The notes under the pieces: model-generated
Databases searched by the model: none
Seen by the model: only the letters and a program-made list of their open reading frames with translations
Told to the model about the DNA's origin: nothing
Assembly (NCBI RefSeq): GCF_900110185.1
Contig: NZ_FOCT01000009.1
Coordinates: 1-64,000, forward strand
DNA: 64,000 nucleotides
Source: Nitrosospira multiformis
GTDB taxonomy: Bacteria > Pseudomonadota > Gammaproteobacteria > Burkholderiales > Nitrosomonadaceae
Direction: 5' to 3'
In this document: positions 19,694-28,965 of the stretch, in pieces
How the letters are laid out: each line of letters opens with the position of its first letter
Position numbering within the stretch: the stretch's first letter is position 1
Translations under genes and position numbers: made by a program

Positions 19694-19760
19694 GGCTAGC
19701 CCGGATATTTCACCGGATCACGGGATAATGGCGAGGTTGGTGAAATATCCGGGCTAAGCC
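19694..19760. repeat. Inverted-repeat hairpin element, MITE-like
   Basis: The left arm (19694-19714) and right arm (19739-19760) are complementary over 21 bases with one inserted base. The core GCCCGGATATTTCACC is perfectly paired. The arms enclose about 24 bases. There is no T-run, so it is not a simple terminator. The form suggests a small non-autonomous repeat or the leftover ends of an insertion. Confidence 0.75.
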
Positions 19761-19871
19761 ATGTCAGATTGGTATCTACTATTTCACATTCAGAGCACGG
19801 TAATAACGCAAGCTGCAAGGGTGGAAGCTATTGCGCTGTACGCAGCCTCATCCGGCCGCAGTTTTGATGCA

Positions 19872-21149
19872 TCAATGTTTTCTTTCAGTCCCGGCCAATA
19901 CTGCATCGACGTCGTCTACCCGGACTACAAATCTATGCTTACCGCTTGCCGACAATATGAAGGAGAGGTTCTCCACGAAGGCGACCTGGTCGAATTTGAG
20001 AGAAGAAGTTGTTCGCTTCAGATAATCCGACCAATCATTCCCCGTTTCGTGACAATGAAGATTAATTATGAGCTTATGACGATCATATAGAACTTGAAAG
20101 GAGGAGATCCTGCCATCTTCACGGAACAAATAATTAAAGAACATGAAATGGACAGTATTGCCCTCCGGGTCGGAAACCAGATCGTTGCTTCGTCCAGTCA
20201 CCTCGCCAATCAATGGAAAACCGCGTCCGCAGGGGCAAGGCTTATCCTCCATCACCACCATGTCGCCCGTATCATACCGTGGCAGAAAAAAAACATGATT
20301 GGAAAGATCGGTGGAAATAAGCTTTCCCCCTTCGAGCACCTCCTGATAACATCGAGTGGTAATAAGGTGAAGACCCTGCCTCCGCTCGCATTCATAGGCG
20401 GATACTCCTGCATCATGGCAACCGTACTGATTGAAACAGGGTGCGTAAAATGCAGTCTCAATTACTTGACGCATCATTGGCGTCAATACCTCTGCTGTAC
20501 ATACGACGCCGCGCAGGGCAAAACGAGGGCGCGTTGGGGAAGCAATAACGTGCTGAGCAAGCCGGTAAATTGCTCCCGCATATCCATAGATGAGTCGAAA
20601 GCCGCCCGAGGCTATTTCTTTGGCATACGCTTGCAAGCGTTCGTCCGAAAGTTCAAAGGCTGAGAACACCTTGATGTTCATGAGCTTATAGTAAACACTC
20701 TCCTTGAAGCCAGTACTAAATAGCGATGAACCAGCAAGAAAAGCGACGGGTTCGCCAAGTCGGTAGCCAGCCGCGCGCCAGCCCAAGAGGATCCCTGCCC
20801 ATAGGTAAGACTGGGATTGAGTTCCAGTATAAAAAACCAGCGGCTCTCCAGTAGACCCGCCAGTTTTCTTACGCACGCGTCTCCCGCTGTAATGGGAATT
20901 TGTTAGCTGCTCTCGATTGCGGTTTGCAAAAGCCTTGTCAATTATCGGCAGCTCTTCAAAGGAGCGGTACCCAGCATAGAGAGGAAGAGCTGCCCGAAGG
21001 GCATCGAAGTAGTGGTCCAGCAGCTGCTTTTGGCGCTGCTGTATCGCCATGCTCGACTCAAACTGTATGCTTTCCAGTTCGCGAAGCAACGCTACGGAGG
21101 ATGTTCCACGCATCAAATCGATCAAATTAAATCCTACGCGTCTTAACAT
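19872..21149 (-). CDS. PaaK/CapK-like adenylate-forming ligase
   Basis: A 425-residue protein of the phenylacetate-CoA ligase (PaaK)/CapK class, which activates a carboxylate with ATP. Visible marks are the phosphate-binding loop KKTGGSTGEPLVFY near residue 95, the YGYAG segment near 188, NQYGCHDAG near 240, the PRYDTGDMV block near 290 with the ribose-binding Asp, and CPCGRGFPLIGEVTGRSND around 305. The start ATG at 21149 has GGGAG four bases ahead. It converges on the MACPF gene and diverges from a Nudix gene. CapK-type members occur in polysaccharide and siderophore-like loci; no such partners are here, so the substrate is unknown. Confidence 0.8.
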   Translation of the reverse strand: MLRRVGFNLIDLMRGTSSVALLRELESIQFESSMAIQQRQKQLLDHYFDALRAALPLYAGYRSFEELPIIDKAFANRNREQLTNSHYSGRRVRKKTGGSTGEPLVFYTGTQSQSYLWAGILLGWRAAGYRLGEPVAFLAGSSLFSTGFKESVYYKLMNIKVFSAFELSDERLQAYAKEIASGGFRLIYGYAGAIYRLAQHVIASPTRPRFALRGVVCTAEVLTPMMRQVIETAFYAPCFNQYGCHDAGVSAYECERRQGLHLITTRCYQEVLEGGKLISTDLSNHVFFLPRYDTGDMVVMEDKPCPCGRGFPLIGEVTGRSNDLVSDPEGNTVHFMFFNYLFREDGRISSFQVLYDRHKLIINLHCHETGNDWSDYLKRTTSSLKFDQVAFVENLSFILSASGKHRFVVRVDDVDAVLAGTERKH

Positions 21150-21325
21150 AGTGCTCCCTCATTTAGGCTGGAATGCTTAGCCTACCGTTTGTTTGGGTTA
21201 ATGACAAACCTATTTCCGATCCTCCGGCCATGTTTTGCAACTGATAGCAACAACTTGCGTCTGAAGAAAGATATTCCGATAAATGTTTCTCTTGAAAAAG
21301 AGCGTGGATCGCGTGTCAGATAGGC

Positions 21326-21793
21326 ATGAGTAAGAAAAGCGCGGGTATTCTGCCCTATCGCAGACGGAATGGCCGGCTGGAGGTTTTGCTTGTCCACCCT
21401 GGAGGTCCGTTTTGGAAAAACAAGGATCTCGGTGCATGGTCGATCGCAAAGGGCGAATACGAGGAGGATGAAGAACCGCTTCAGGCTGCGTTGAGAGAAT
21501 TTTTTGAGGAAACGGGGCATCGTCCATCGGGATCCTTCCTTCCGCTCACGTCGCGCAAGCAACCCAGTGGAAAGCGGGTGGATGCCTGGGCTACGGAAAG
21601 CGATTGGGACCCCTCCGGATTGATCTCAAATGCCTTCAGCATGGAATGGCCGAAAGGCTCCGGCAGAATCCAGGAGTTCCCGGAGGTGGATCGGGCGGAG
21701 TGGTTTGACATTCCCGAAGGAAAGCGGCGCATCCGTCCCGGGCAGCAAGGTTTTCTTGAAGAGCTCAGCGAAAAGCTATCTTCGAAGGAATAA
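21326..21793 (+). CDS. Nudix hydrolase
   Basis: It hydrolyses a nucleoside diphosphate linked to another group; the substrate cannot be read from the sequence. The Nudix box is complete: a Gly in AKGEYEEDE, then REFFEETGH (residues about 39-61). The N-terminus KKSAGILPYRRRNGRLEVLLVHPGGPFW and the late segment EFPEVDRAEWFDIPEGKRRI match the NUDIX subgroup of about 155 residues common in proteobacteria. It is a lone gene, diverging from the PaaK-like ligase. Confidence 0.92.
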   Translation: MSKKSAGILPYRRRNGRLEVLLVHPGGPFWKNKDLGAWSIAKGEYEEDEEPLQAALREFFEETGHRPSGSFLPLTSRKQPSGKRVDAWATESDWDPSGLISNAFSMEWPKGSGRIQEFPEVDRAEWFDIPEGKRRIRPGQQGFLEELSEKLSSKE

Positions 21794-21851
21794 ACAACTT
21801 CGGTCTACGTACTGCCGGACATGCCATCGCTTCGGTTTTGTTGCCGACCTA

Positions 21852-22082
21852 TTATCGGCCGGCAATGTAATCCGGACAGAGATCGAGCGGAGCCAGGCCC
21901 ACGCTTGGTCCAACTTTAGTAGCCCAGTACACCTTCGATTCAGGCCATCCGACAAGTTGTTCTTCATGTATATAGGGAGCGAGGCAACTGCTGGAACTGC
22001 TATCCGGGGAGTTGAAAATAGCGTAAGAGCTTCGTTCTATGTAACCTTGTTCGGTTCTTACATAGGGAACATATTTGGCCAT
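21852..22082 (-). CDS. Possible small protein
   Basis: A 76-residue frame whose ATG at 22082 is preceded by AAGGAG at a nine-base distance, an excellent ribosome site. The product has Tyr- and Ser-rich stretches (AKYVPYVRTEQGYIERSSYAIF, then PDSSSSS) and no recognised domain. The neighbourhood is otherwise empty. The ribosome site is the main support. Confidence 0.35.
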   Translation of the reverse strand: MAKYVPYVRTEQGYIERSSYAIFNSPDSSSSSCLAPYIHEEQLVGWPESKVYWATKVGPSVGLAPLDLCPDYIAGR

Positions 22083-22372
22083 TTATCGGGACTCCTTGAA
22101 GTGAATGCAAGCACCGATTGTATGGACGGTTTGTTACAGAATTTATAATGTGCGTAGGACCGCTCGGTAGTATCCATGACCTCTATCAAGAGCCCACTTG
22201 GGAGCGAAGCCAGCAGGAAAGCGAAACGCCATTGAAGTGCACGACCGTTCTGCCCTGATCCCTCGAAATATGTCGATTCATTTTTATCGGGGCCAATAGG
22301 CCGACAACCCTGGAAGTGATGTAGGTTTTCTTCAGAAAAAAGAAGGGGAAGGCTGGCAGGGCTGAAGCAAAT
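22083..22372. other. Intergenic region left of the csbD terminator
   Basis: About 290 bases without a frame that looks coding. No RNA gene or repeat is seen apart from the terminator that follows. Confidence 0.5.
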
Positions 22373-22404
22373 AACCAAAAACCCGCCGAAGCGGGTTTTT
22401 GGTT
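22373..22404 (-). terminator. Terminator of csbD
   Basis: Perfect 14-bp stem (22373-22386 with 22391-22404), loop CGAA, with A/T runs inside both arms that can act in either direction. It lies 30 bases beyond the csbD stop. Confidence 0.85.
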
Positions 22405-22433
22405 GAGCGGGAGGGGATGCTTGGAAAGTTAAT

Positions 22434-22619
22434 TTAAAGCTTGTCCGCTGCATCCTTCACGGCTTCCTTGGCGTCTCCATATTTCTTCTGTGCCTTGCCG
22501 GCAACTTGTTTGCCAAGGCCTTTAGCCTCATGCTCTTCACTTCCTGCCGCCCTTCCGGCCTCTTCCTGAACTTTTCCTGCGATGTCTTTCGCGGTTCCTT
22601 TCACTTGATCCTTATTCAT
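22434..22619 (-). CDS. CsbD-family stress protein
   Basis: A 61-residue, highly charged small protein of the CsbD family (MNKDQVKGTAKDIAGKVQEE at the start, with repeated GK/AK motifs, GKQVAGKAQKKYGDAKEAVKD at the end). Members are abundant under general stress but their molecular role is not settled. The ATG is preceded by AAGGAGATCG. Confidence 0.93.
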   Translation of the reverse strand: MNKDQVKGTAKDIAGKVQEEAGRAAGSEEHEAKGLGKQVAGKAQKKYGDAKEAVKDAADKL

Positions 22620-22875
22620 AATTCGATCTCCTTTTTCTACGAAATTTTAAGATGATTTGCCGTTGTTCAGTAAATCGCTACGGCATTGGAAATCAGAGTA
22701 ACGCTTTTTAGCAGCTCATACTGTTCGGTAGGGCACATTTAAAAAATTACCTTAAATTGCTTAACAGCTAAGCGTCGGAACGTTGGCAGTGTCGCTATTG
22801 ATCCATACCTCGGCTCCATTAGCGGCCTCTAGCGCCTTCTCTTCGGGATTGCCCATCCGCAAATGTGAAAGTTAA

Positions 22876-24060
22876 TTACTGTCCCAAGAGTTCACCGACC
22901 GGTTTAAGCGACTCGACTCGATCACAGATTACCTTGACAATAGCCAGTAAGGGGGCTCCGAGCAGTAAACCCGCAACGCCCCACAGCCAGCCGAAGAATA
23001 ACAGTGCGATGAACAGAACTGCGGGATTCACGCGTGCAAATCTGCCCTGTAGCCATGTGGTAAACACCATTCCCACCACGCCTGAAATAAGCAAAAATAC
23101 CGCTACCAGCAAGAATGCCTGCCCAAGCGAGCCAAATTGCAGCAACCCGGCAACCCCGCAGGCGAGCGCAACCCCGACAGTTCCCAGGTACGGAATAAAA
23201 TGTAGCACTCCGGCAGCTACCCCCCATACGGCGGGATGCTTCAGTCCCAGCATTTCGAACGCCAGCCAGGTCATGACGGCAATTAAAACATTTGATATCA
23301 ACATGACAAGGAGGTAGCGCTGGATTTGACTGTCTACTTCTTCAAGTATCCGTACTGCATCTTTCTTCTGAGAAAGCGTTGGCCCGACAAACCGTACAAG
23401 TTTGCGTCGGAAATGGCTGCCTGCGGCCAGCAAAAAATAAGTAAGCAGCAATACTACCGGGGCTTGTGCAGTAAACGTGACCAGCAGCGCTGACTGCGTG
23501 AGCATAAGATCGCGCAGCCATGTACTGTTTTCCGATTCCTTGATTATGACTGCGCGGTCTGCTGCTGATTCCAAACCGGCGTCGACAGCCACGCGCCCGA
23601 GTTCGTCCGCGGCTTGCTGAACATGACGCAATGTGCTCCAGTTCCCATCGCGCAAAATGTTTAAACTCTGCCGCAGCTTGCGAGCCGTCTCCGGAAGTTG
23701 TTCAGCCATTATCACCGCATCGGCGCTTAAAGAGAGTGTCATCCAGGAAGTGCCTCCGACGAGCCCTCCCAGTACACATATCGCCCCCAATGCGCGCGGA
23801 ATACGATAGCGTTCAAACCAATCCACCACCGGGCTTAATGTGTAACTTACGAGGATGCCAAACAATAGCGGAACAAGGAAAGCCCGCGCCAGATATAGCG
23901 CGGCAATGACGGCAATAAATGCAAGTATCCAAAGAGCCGTTGCACTCCTTTCCCTTGGCTCAGTGTCAAGGAGAGTTATTTTTTCGGTAACAATCGGTGC
24001 GGCAACCTCAAGGACCGGTGCCTTCAATTCGATCGGCGATTCATCGGAGGGTGAGTTCAT
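22876..24060 (-). CDS. AI-2E/PerM-family membrane transporter
   Basis: A 394-residue inner-membrane protein of the PerM/AI-2E family. After a soluble start it has two or three helices (residues about 40-90), a long hydrophilic periplasmic-type loop (about 110-200), then five or six helices. The conserved signature LKHPAVWGVAAGVLHFIPYLGTVG is around 275-297. Family members move small molecules or ions; the substrate of this one is unknown. The gene is a single unit on the reverse strand. Confidence 0.9.
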   Translation of the reverse strand: MNSPSDESPIELKAPVLEVAAPIVTEKITLLDTEPRERSATALWILAFIAVIAALYLARAFLVPLLFGILVSYTLSPVVDWFERYRIPRALGAICVLGGLVGGTSWMTLSLSADAVIMAEQLPETARKLRQSLNILRDGNWSTLRHVQQAADELGRVAVDAGLESAADRAVIIKESENSTWLRDLMLTQSALLVTFTAQAPVVLLLTYFLLAAGSHFRRKLVRFVGPTLSQKKDAVRILEEVDSQIQRYLLVMLISNVLIAVMTWLAFEMLGLKHPAVWGVAAGVLHFIPYLGTVGVALACGVAGLLQFGSLGQAFLLVAVFLLISGVVGMVFTTWLQGRFARVNPAVLFIALLFFGWLWGVAGLLLGAPLLAIVKVICDRVESLKPVGELLGQ

Positions 24061-24403
24061 GGGGTTTTTGGGCTAAATGATAGAGTCGTGCTTTCGTGCG
24101 CGCGCAATCCTCTCTATTCGTCTTGGTGATTCCACGGATATTGATATCAAGCGTGGCTAAGGTAATCTGAAGACCAGCTATTGCACAATGGGCGGTGGCT
24201 CAGGATACCAGTCACAGAGATTTCCTGGAAAAGATTATTAATGTTGAGAATGATGTTCCCCTTGAGCCCCGCCGTGCACTGCATTGAGGAAGCTTGTAGC
24301 TCTGCTTTTTTGATCAATCATGAAGCTTCCCTCTGACACGGGTTGTTGATTCCGCTTGACACTGTTCCCATATTTTTTTCTGAACCCGAAACTCTTCCAA
24401 TTG
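24061..24403. other. Intergenic region between the PerM-like gene and hemA
   Basis: The two genes diverge across about 410 bases. I see no coding frame here. The hemA-proximal end contains a good promoter (listed separately). Confidence 0.5.
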
Positions 24404-24433
24404 TTGGTATTCAAATGCTTGTAATACTATAAT
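24404..24433 (+). promoter_or_regulatory. Probable sigma-70 promoter of hemA-prfA-prmC
   Basis: TTGGTA (24404-24409), an 18-base spacer and a perfect TATAAT (24428-24433), 37 bases before the GTG of hemA. Confidence 0.5.
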
Positions 24434-24469
24434 CACGAAATTTTAAAATTCAGCCGGTACTGAGCTAAC

Positions 24470-25732
24470 GTGTCTTCGACGCAGTTATTTGCCTTTGGCA
24501 TCAATCATCAGACCGCGCCGCTGGATGTGCGCGAGCAGGTGTCGTTCCCGCCGGACGCGATGGAGCATGCATTGCATGATCTGGTAAGCCATCGTCCGGT
24601 GAGAGAAGCGGCGATTGTTTCCACCTGCAATCGCACCGAGGTTTATTGCAGTACCGATAAGCCGGACGAAGCCACCCACTGGCTGGCGGATTTTCACCAG
24701 TTGCCGACTCGTGAGCTTGAGCCGTATCTCTACAGGTTGCCGAAGGAAAAGGCTGTAAAGCACGCCTTCCGCGTTGCCAGCGGACTGGATTCCATGGTGC
24801 TGGGCGAACCGCAGATACTTGGCCAGTTGAAGGATGCAGTGAAATCGGCTGAGCACGCAGGCACGCTCGGCATGCTGTTGCACAAGCTGTTCCAGCGCAC
24901 CTTTTTTGTTGCAAAGGAGGTTCGCAGCTCCACCGAAATCGGGACAAATTCCGTTTCCATGGCGGCGGCCTCCACCCGGCTGGCGGAGCGCATTTTCGGG
25001 GACATCGGCGAGCAGCGCGTGTTATTCATCGGTGCGGGCGAGATGATCGAGTTATGTGCGAGCCATTTCGCTGCCCGTCATCCGAAGCGCATTACCGTCG
25101 CCAACCGGACTGTCGAGCGGGCGCAGGCCCTGGCGCACCGGTTGAACGGACAAGTCATCACCCTGAACGAACTTCCCGACCAGTTGGCGCTTCATGATAT
25201 TGTCGTCACCTGTACTGCGAGTACGCTCCCCATTCTCGGCAAGGGCATGCTGGAGCGGGCGATCAAGGCACGCAAGCATCGACCGATTTTCATGGTGGAT
25301 TTGGCTGTGCCGCGGGACGTGGAACCCGAGGTGGCGGAACTGGATGACGTGTTCCTCTATTCGGTAGATGATCTCGCCGATATCGTCAAGGAAGGCCTGG
25401 ATTCCCGGCAGGGAGCGGTGGCGCAGGCAGAGGCGATTATCGACTCGAATGTGGTCAATTTCATGCACTGGCTGGAATCGCGCCAGGTTGTGCCCACCAT
25501 ACGCGCCTTGCGCGACCAGGCGGAGCGTTACCGACGTCATGAACTGGAACGGGCAAAAAAACTGCTGGCCAAAGGTGAGGATCCGCAGAAAATCATCGAA
25601 TCCCTGAGCAACGGGCTTACCAACAAGTTTCTCCATTTACCCTCCTACGCGCTCAACCACGCCGCTGAGGACGAGCGTGACGATCTGGTCGACCTGATCA
25701 GCCGCCTGTATCACCTTCATCCCTCAGAATGA
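24470..25732 (+). CDS. hemA: Glutamyl-tRNA reductase
   Basis: It reduces glutamyl-tRNA(Glu) with NADPH to glutamate-1-semialdehyde, the first step of C5-route haem synthesis. The 420 residues carry the active-site Cys in STCNRTEVY (Cys53), the [17 protein letters not shown] segment near 105-121, the NADPH loop FIGAGEMIE near 190, and the C-terminal dimerisation helices. Start is GTG; the first residues [21 protein letters not shown] are the usual family start. It overlaps prfA by four bases (ATGA). The partner HemL is also in this window. Confidence 0.98.
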   Translation: MSSTQLFAFGINHQTAPLDVREQVSFPPDAMEHALHDLVSHRPVREAAIVSTCNRTEVYCSTDKPDEATHWLADFHQLPTRELEPYLYRLPKEKAVKHAFRVASGLDSMVLGEPQILGQLKDAVKSAEHAGTLGMLLHKLFQRTFFVAKEVRSSTEIGTNSVSMAAASTRLAERIFGDIGEQRVLFIGAGEMIELCASHFAARHPKRITVANRTVERAQALAHRLNGQVITLNELPDQLALHDIVVTCTASTLPILGKGMLERAIKARKHRPIFMVDLAVPRDVEPEVAELDDVFLYSVDDLADIVKEGLDSRQGAVAQAEAIIDSNVVNFMHWLESRQVVPTIRALRDQAERYRRHELERAKKLLAKGEDPQKIIESLSNGLTNKFLHLPSYALNHAAEDERDDLVDLISRLYHLHPSE

Positions 25733-26805
25733 ACAAAAGTATAGCTGCCAAGCTCACGCAACTCAGCGTGCGCCTGGAGGAGTTGAATCGTCTGCTGAGC
25801 AGCGAAAGCATCACGGTCAATCTCGATCAATACCGTAAGCTGGCGCGCGAACGTGCGGAGATTGCGCCCGTGGTCGACTTGTATAACGCTTATCTGCAAA
25901 GCGAGCAGGATATTCATACCGCGCAGGAGATGGCTGCTGAGGCGGAAATGCGCGAGTTTGCCGATGCCGAGATACGGGATGCCAAAGAGAGGCTGATACG
26001 TTATGGCGCGGAATTGCAGAAGCAATTGCTGCCCAAAGACCCGAACGATGAGCGCAATATTTTTCTGGAGATCCGGGCCGGTACCGGGGGAGACGAGTCC
26101 GCGCTGTTTGCGGCCGACCTGTTTCGCATGTATGCCCGTTTCGCTGAGCGCCAGCGCTGGCAGGTGGAAATCATTTCGCAAAGCCCGTCTGACGTCGGCG
26201 GGTATAAGGAAATCATTGCCAAAATCAGCGGTGAAGGTGCCTATTCCAAACTCAAGTTTGAATCGGGTGGGCACCGGGTGCAGCGCGTGCCAGCGACCGA
26301 GACGCAGGGGCGCATCCATACTTCCGCCTGCACCGTCGCGGTGATGCCAGAGGCAGACGAGATCGAGGATGTCGCGCTCAATCCTGCCGAGCTGAGAATC
26401 GACACTTTTCGCGCTTCCGGAGCGGGGGGGCAGCATATCAACAAGACTGATTCTGCCGTGCGCATCACTCACCTGCCGACGGGAATCGTAGTCGAATGCC
26501 AGGATGGTCGTTCCCAACATAAAAACAAGGCGCAGGCAATGAGCGTCCTGGCTGCGCGCATCCGCGACAAGCAGATGCAGGAGCAGCAAAGCAAACAGGC
26601 GGCAACGCGCAAGTCCCTGGTAGGTACGGGTGATCGTTCAGGACGTATCCGCACTTACAATTTTCCCCAGGGGAGGATAACGGATCACCGCATCAATCTG
26701 ACGCTGTACAAGATCGAACAGATCATGGATGGGGATTTGAACGAGCTTTGCTCCGCGCTGCTGGCCGAGCATCAGGCCGAGCAGCTGGCGGCAATGGCGG
26801 AGTAG
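25729..26805 (+). CDS. prfA: Peptide chain release factor 1
   Basis: RF1 reads UAA/UAG and releases the finished peptide. The 358-residue protein has the GGQ motif at 233-235 ([13 protein letters not shown]) with the Gln that PrmC methylates, and the stop-codon recognition PxT-type element PATETQ near residue 187. It overlaps hemA and precedes prmC, which modifies it, by 13 bases. Confidence 0.98.
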   Translation: MNKSIAAKLTQLSVRLEELNRLLSSESITVNLDQYRKLARERAEIAPVVDLYNAYLQSEQDIHTAQEMAAEAEMREFADAEIRDAKERLIRYGAELQKQLLPKDPNDERNIFLEIRAGTGGDESALFAADLFRMYARFAERQRWQVEIISQSPSDVGGYKEIIAKISGEGAYSKLKFESGGHRVQRVPATETQGRIHTSACTVAVMPEADEIEDVALNPAELRIDTFRASGAGGQHINKTDSAVRITHLPTGIVVECQDGRSQHKNKAQAMSVLAARIRDKQMQEQQSKQAATRKSLVGTGDRSGRIRTYNFPQGRITDHRINLTLYKIEQIMDGDLNELCSALLAEHQAEQLAAMAE

Positions 26806-26818
26806 ATTCCCCGTTCCG

Positions 26819-27676
26819 GTGTCGTCCCTCACAATTTTCGAAGCGCTGAGGCAAACCCGCGGGAACATTGCCGATATCGATGCGCGGATGCTGTTGCAGT
26901 ACGTGCTCAACGTAAATCATGCTTATCTTCTTGCTCATCCCGAGCAGAAACTGACCACTGAGCAGACGCAAGCGTTTTACCTGCTGACAGACAGACGCGT
27001 CTTGGGCGAACCGGTTGCTTATCTGACGGGCAGGCGCGAGTTCTACAGTCTGGAGTTCAACGTCACGCCTGCAGTACTCGTTCCCCGGCCCGAAACCGAA
27101 TTATTGATCGATCTCGCGCTGGCGCGGATTCCTTCGCGTCGCCCCTGCAGGATACTTGATCTGGGGACGGGCAGCGGCGCTATCGCGCTGACCCTGGCCA
27201 AGCATCGACCGCTGGCGGAGATTACCGCAGTCGATGTTTCAGCCGCCGCGGTCGCCGTTGCCAACGCCAACGTCGCGCGATTCAAGTTGAGTAATGTGCG
27301 CGTTATCGAGGCAGACTGGTTTGAGGGGGTGGCTGGCGAAAGCTTCGATCTGATCGTATCCAACCCACCCTATGTAGCGGGGGACGATCCTCATCTGGCC
27401 CAGGGCGGCCTGCGCTTCGAGCCGCAGATCGCGCTCGTGGCCGAAGGGGAAGGTCTTGGCTGCATCCGGTTGATCATTGATTCCGCTCCCGCTCATCTGG
27501 CGCCCGAGGGCTCACTGCTGCTGGAGCACGGTTACGATCAGGCGGAAGCCTGCAGACGCCTCCTGAGGGAAGCAGGTTTCACAGAGGTGTTCTCCCATCC
27601 CGATCTCGCTGGAATAATGCGGGTAAGCGGTGGATGGTTTAGGAGTTTCCGGGGAGAAGCTGCTAAAATGCAATAA
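26819..27676 (+). CDS. prmC: Release factor glutamine methyltransferase
   Basis: It methylates the GGQ glutamine of RF1/RF2. The 285 residues have an N-terminal helical domain, the SAM loop ILDLGTGSGAIAL near residue 108 and the catalytic NPPY at 182-185. Start is GTG. It lies directly after its substrate gene prfA. Confidence 0.97.
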   Translation: MSSLTIFEALRQTRGNIADIDARMLLQYVLNVNHAYLLAHPEQKLTTEQTQAFYLLTDRRVLGEPVAYLTGRREFYSLEFNVTPAVLVPRPETELLIDLALARIPSRRPCRILDLGTGSGAIALTLAKHRPLAEITAVDVSAAAVAVANANVARFKLSNVRVIEADWFEGVAGESFDLIVSNPPYVAGDDPHLAQGGLRFEPQIALVAEGEGLGCIRLIIDSAPAHLAPEGSLLLEHGYDQAEACRRLLREAGFTEVFSHPDLAGIMRVSGGWFRSFRGEAAKMQ

Positions 27677-27767
27677 TAAAACGATATATCGAAGAATTGC
27701 CTGCTCTTGGAGGGCTTTCTCTCGATAGTCCGATTTGCAGAGCTAACGTTTTTTTGAGGAGTCAGAT

Positions 27768-28088
27768 ATGGATACGCAGGAAATCATCAAGCAACAAGTC
27801 ACCACGCATCCCGTGGTGCTCTACATGAAAGGTTCCCCGGCAGCCCCGCAGTGCGGTTTTTCGGCCCATGCGGTAAAAGTCCTCAACGCTTGCGGCGTGG
27901 ATGATCTTTTCGCAGTGGATGTGCTCGCCGAACCGGAATTCCGCCAGGGCATCAAGGATTACTCAAACTGGCCTACAATCCCGCAGCTCTATGTCAATGG
28001 AGAGTTTATCGGCGGCTCGGACATTGTTTCCGAAATGTACCAGAGCGGTGAGCTGCAGAAGCTGCTGGAAAGTGCCGAAGCAAAGTAA
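27768..28088 (+). CDS. grxD: Monothiol glutaredoxin Grx4 type
   Basis: It binds a [2Fe-2S] cluster with glutathione and delivers it to target proteins. The 106 residues carry the monothiol motif CGFS (Cys29) in [13 protein letters not shown], the [19 protein letters not shown] block and the usual length. The ATG follows TTGAGGAGTCAGAT. Ninety bases separate it from prmC. Confidence 0.96.
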   Translation: MDTQEIIKQQVTTHPVVLYMKGSPAAPQCGFSAHAVKVLNACGVDDLFAVDVLAEPEFRQGIKDYSNWPTIPQLYVNGEFIGGSDIVSEMYQSGELQKLLESAEAK

Positions 28089-28220
28089 ATCCAGGTAAAT
28101 TGATCCATTGATTGATATCGGCGAGGGGAATGCTGTCCAATGGCCATCCCCTGAGTCCATCAATGAAGCTTGGACCTCAGGAAGCGGGACTGAAGCGACT
28201 ATAGCCCGTTCATAGATTGC

Positions 28221-28643
28221 CTACAGGCTGATCGCAGCCGCGATGGCCCAGTACCGGGCAAACTTTCCCACGGCCATGAACAGCATGGTCGATATCCAGT
28301 TAATCCGAAGCCATCCCGCTGCCACGCATAGCACATCCCCAATGATAGGCACCCAGGCGAGCAGCAGGACGGGGCTGCCATATTTGCGCACCCAGATCAA
28401 ACCCCGCGTGCTCCCCCCCAATCTTTTAAGCAGAGACTTCTCATCGGGCAGCAAGAGGCCTATCGCATAGGAACTCATGCCCCCCATGGTGTTGCCAATT
28501 GAAGCAAGTCCCAGAGCAGACCAATAAAGCTCGGGGTAGGCTGTCAGCACGCCAAATAGTACTGCTTCCGAGCCGCCCGGAAGTAACGTGGCAGCAAGAA
28601 AGCTGCTGGTGAACAGCGCCAGCAGGCTCGATTGCTCATCCAT
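28221..28643 (-). CDS. YqaA-type DedA-related membrane protein
   Basis: A 140-residue protein with four or five membrane segments. The FLAATLLPGGSEAVLFG start, GNTMGGMSSYAIG in the middle and VPIIGDVLCVAAGWLR near residue 105 are the family marks of YqaA, a short relative of the DedA (SNARE-associated) proteins that move lipids across the inner membrane. Its exact task is unknown. It converges on grxD. Confidence 0.88.
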   Translation of the reverse strand: MDEQSSLLALFTSSFLAATLLPGGSEAVLFGVLTAYPELYWSALGLASIGNTMGGMSSYAIGLLLPDEKSLLKRLGGSTRGLIWVRKYGSPVLLLAWVPIIGDVLCVAAGWLRINWISTMLFMAVGKFARYWAIAAAISL

Positions 28644-28965
28644 GGCAACCCTGCTTGAGAAATAAAGCCGCGTTTCAGCTAAGAAAAGCGTTGAATAAAT
28701 CTTCAGCCCGATAAAAGGCTTGCAAAATGAAGCGCGTGGCCTGAGTGAAAGGTGCGAAATCCTGGTTACGACTCCTGCACCTGATAGCTCATCAGGATTG
28801 TACCAGCAACACGCTCCTGGCGGTCATTCGAAACCCCTCGAGGGTATGCTTGGGGGTAAACCGGGAAGAAGCGTTACGTTACTAGGGATAGACGCCAGGA
28901 ATGGACGGCTCTCCTGCACGCCTTTTGGCGCTACCGCAATCACGCAAAAGCGTCGATCCTGGCGC
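28644..28965. other. Intergenic region between the YqaA-like and GGDEF genes
   Basis: About 320 bases with only shadow frames. No RNA motif was recognised. Confidence 0.5.

Noticed and set aside
19761..20090. Plus-strand frame of 109 residues after the MACPF gene
   Set aside because: It mostly overlaps the end of the PaaK-like gene on the other strand, and its good-looking start is in the hairpin. No family pattern.
22761..22856. Short reverse frame (MGNPEEKALEAANGAEVWIN, 31 residues)
   Set aside because: No ribosome site, no homology seen and very short; probably chance.
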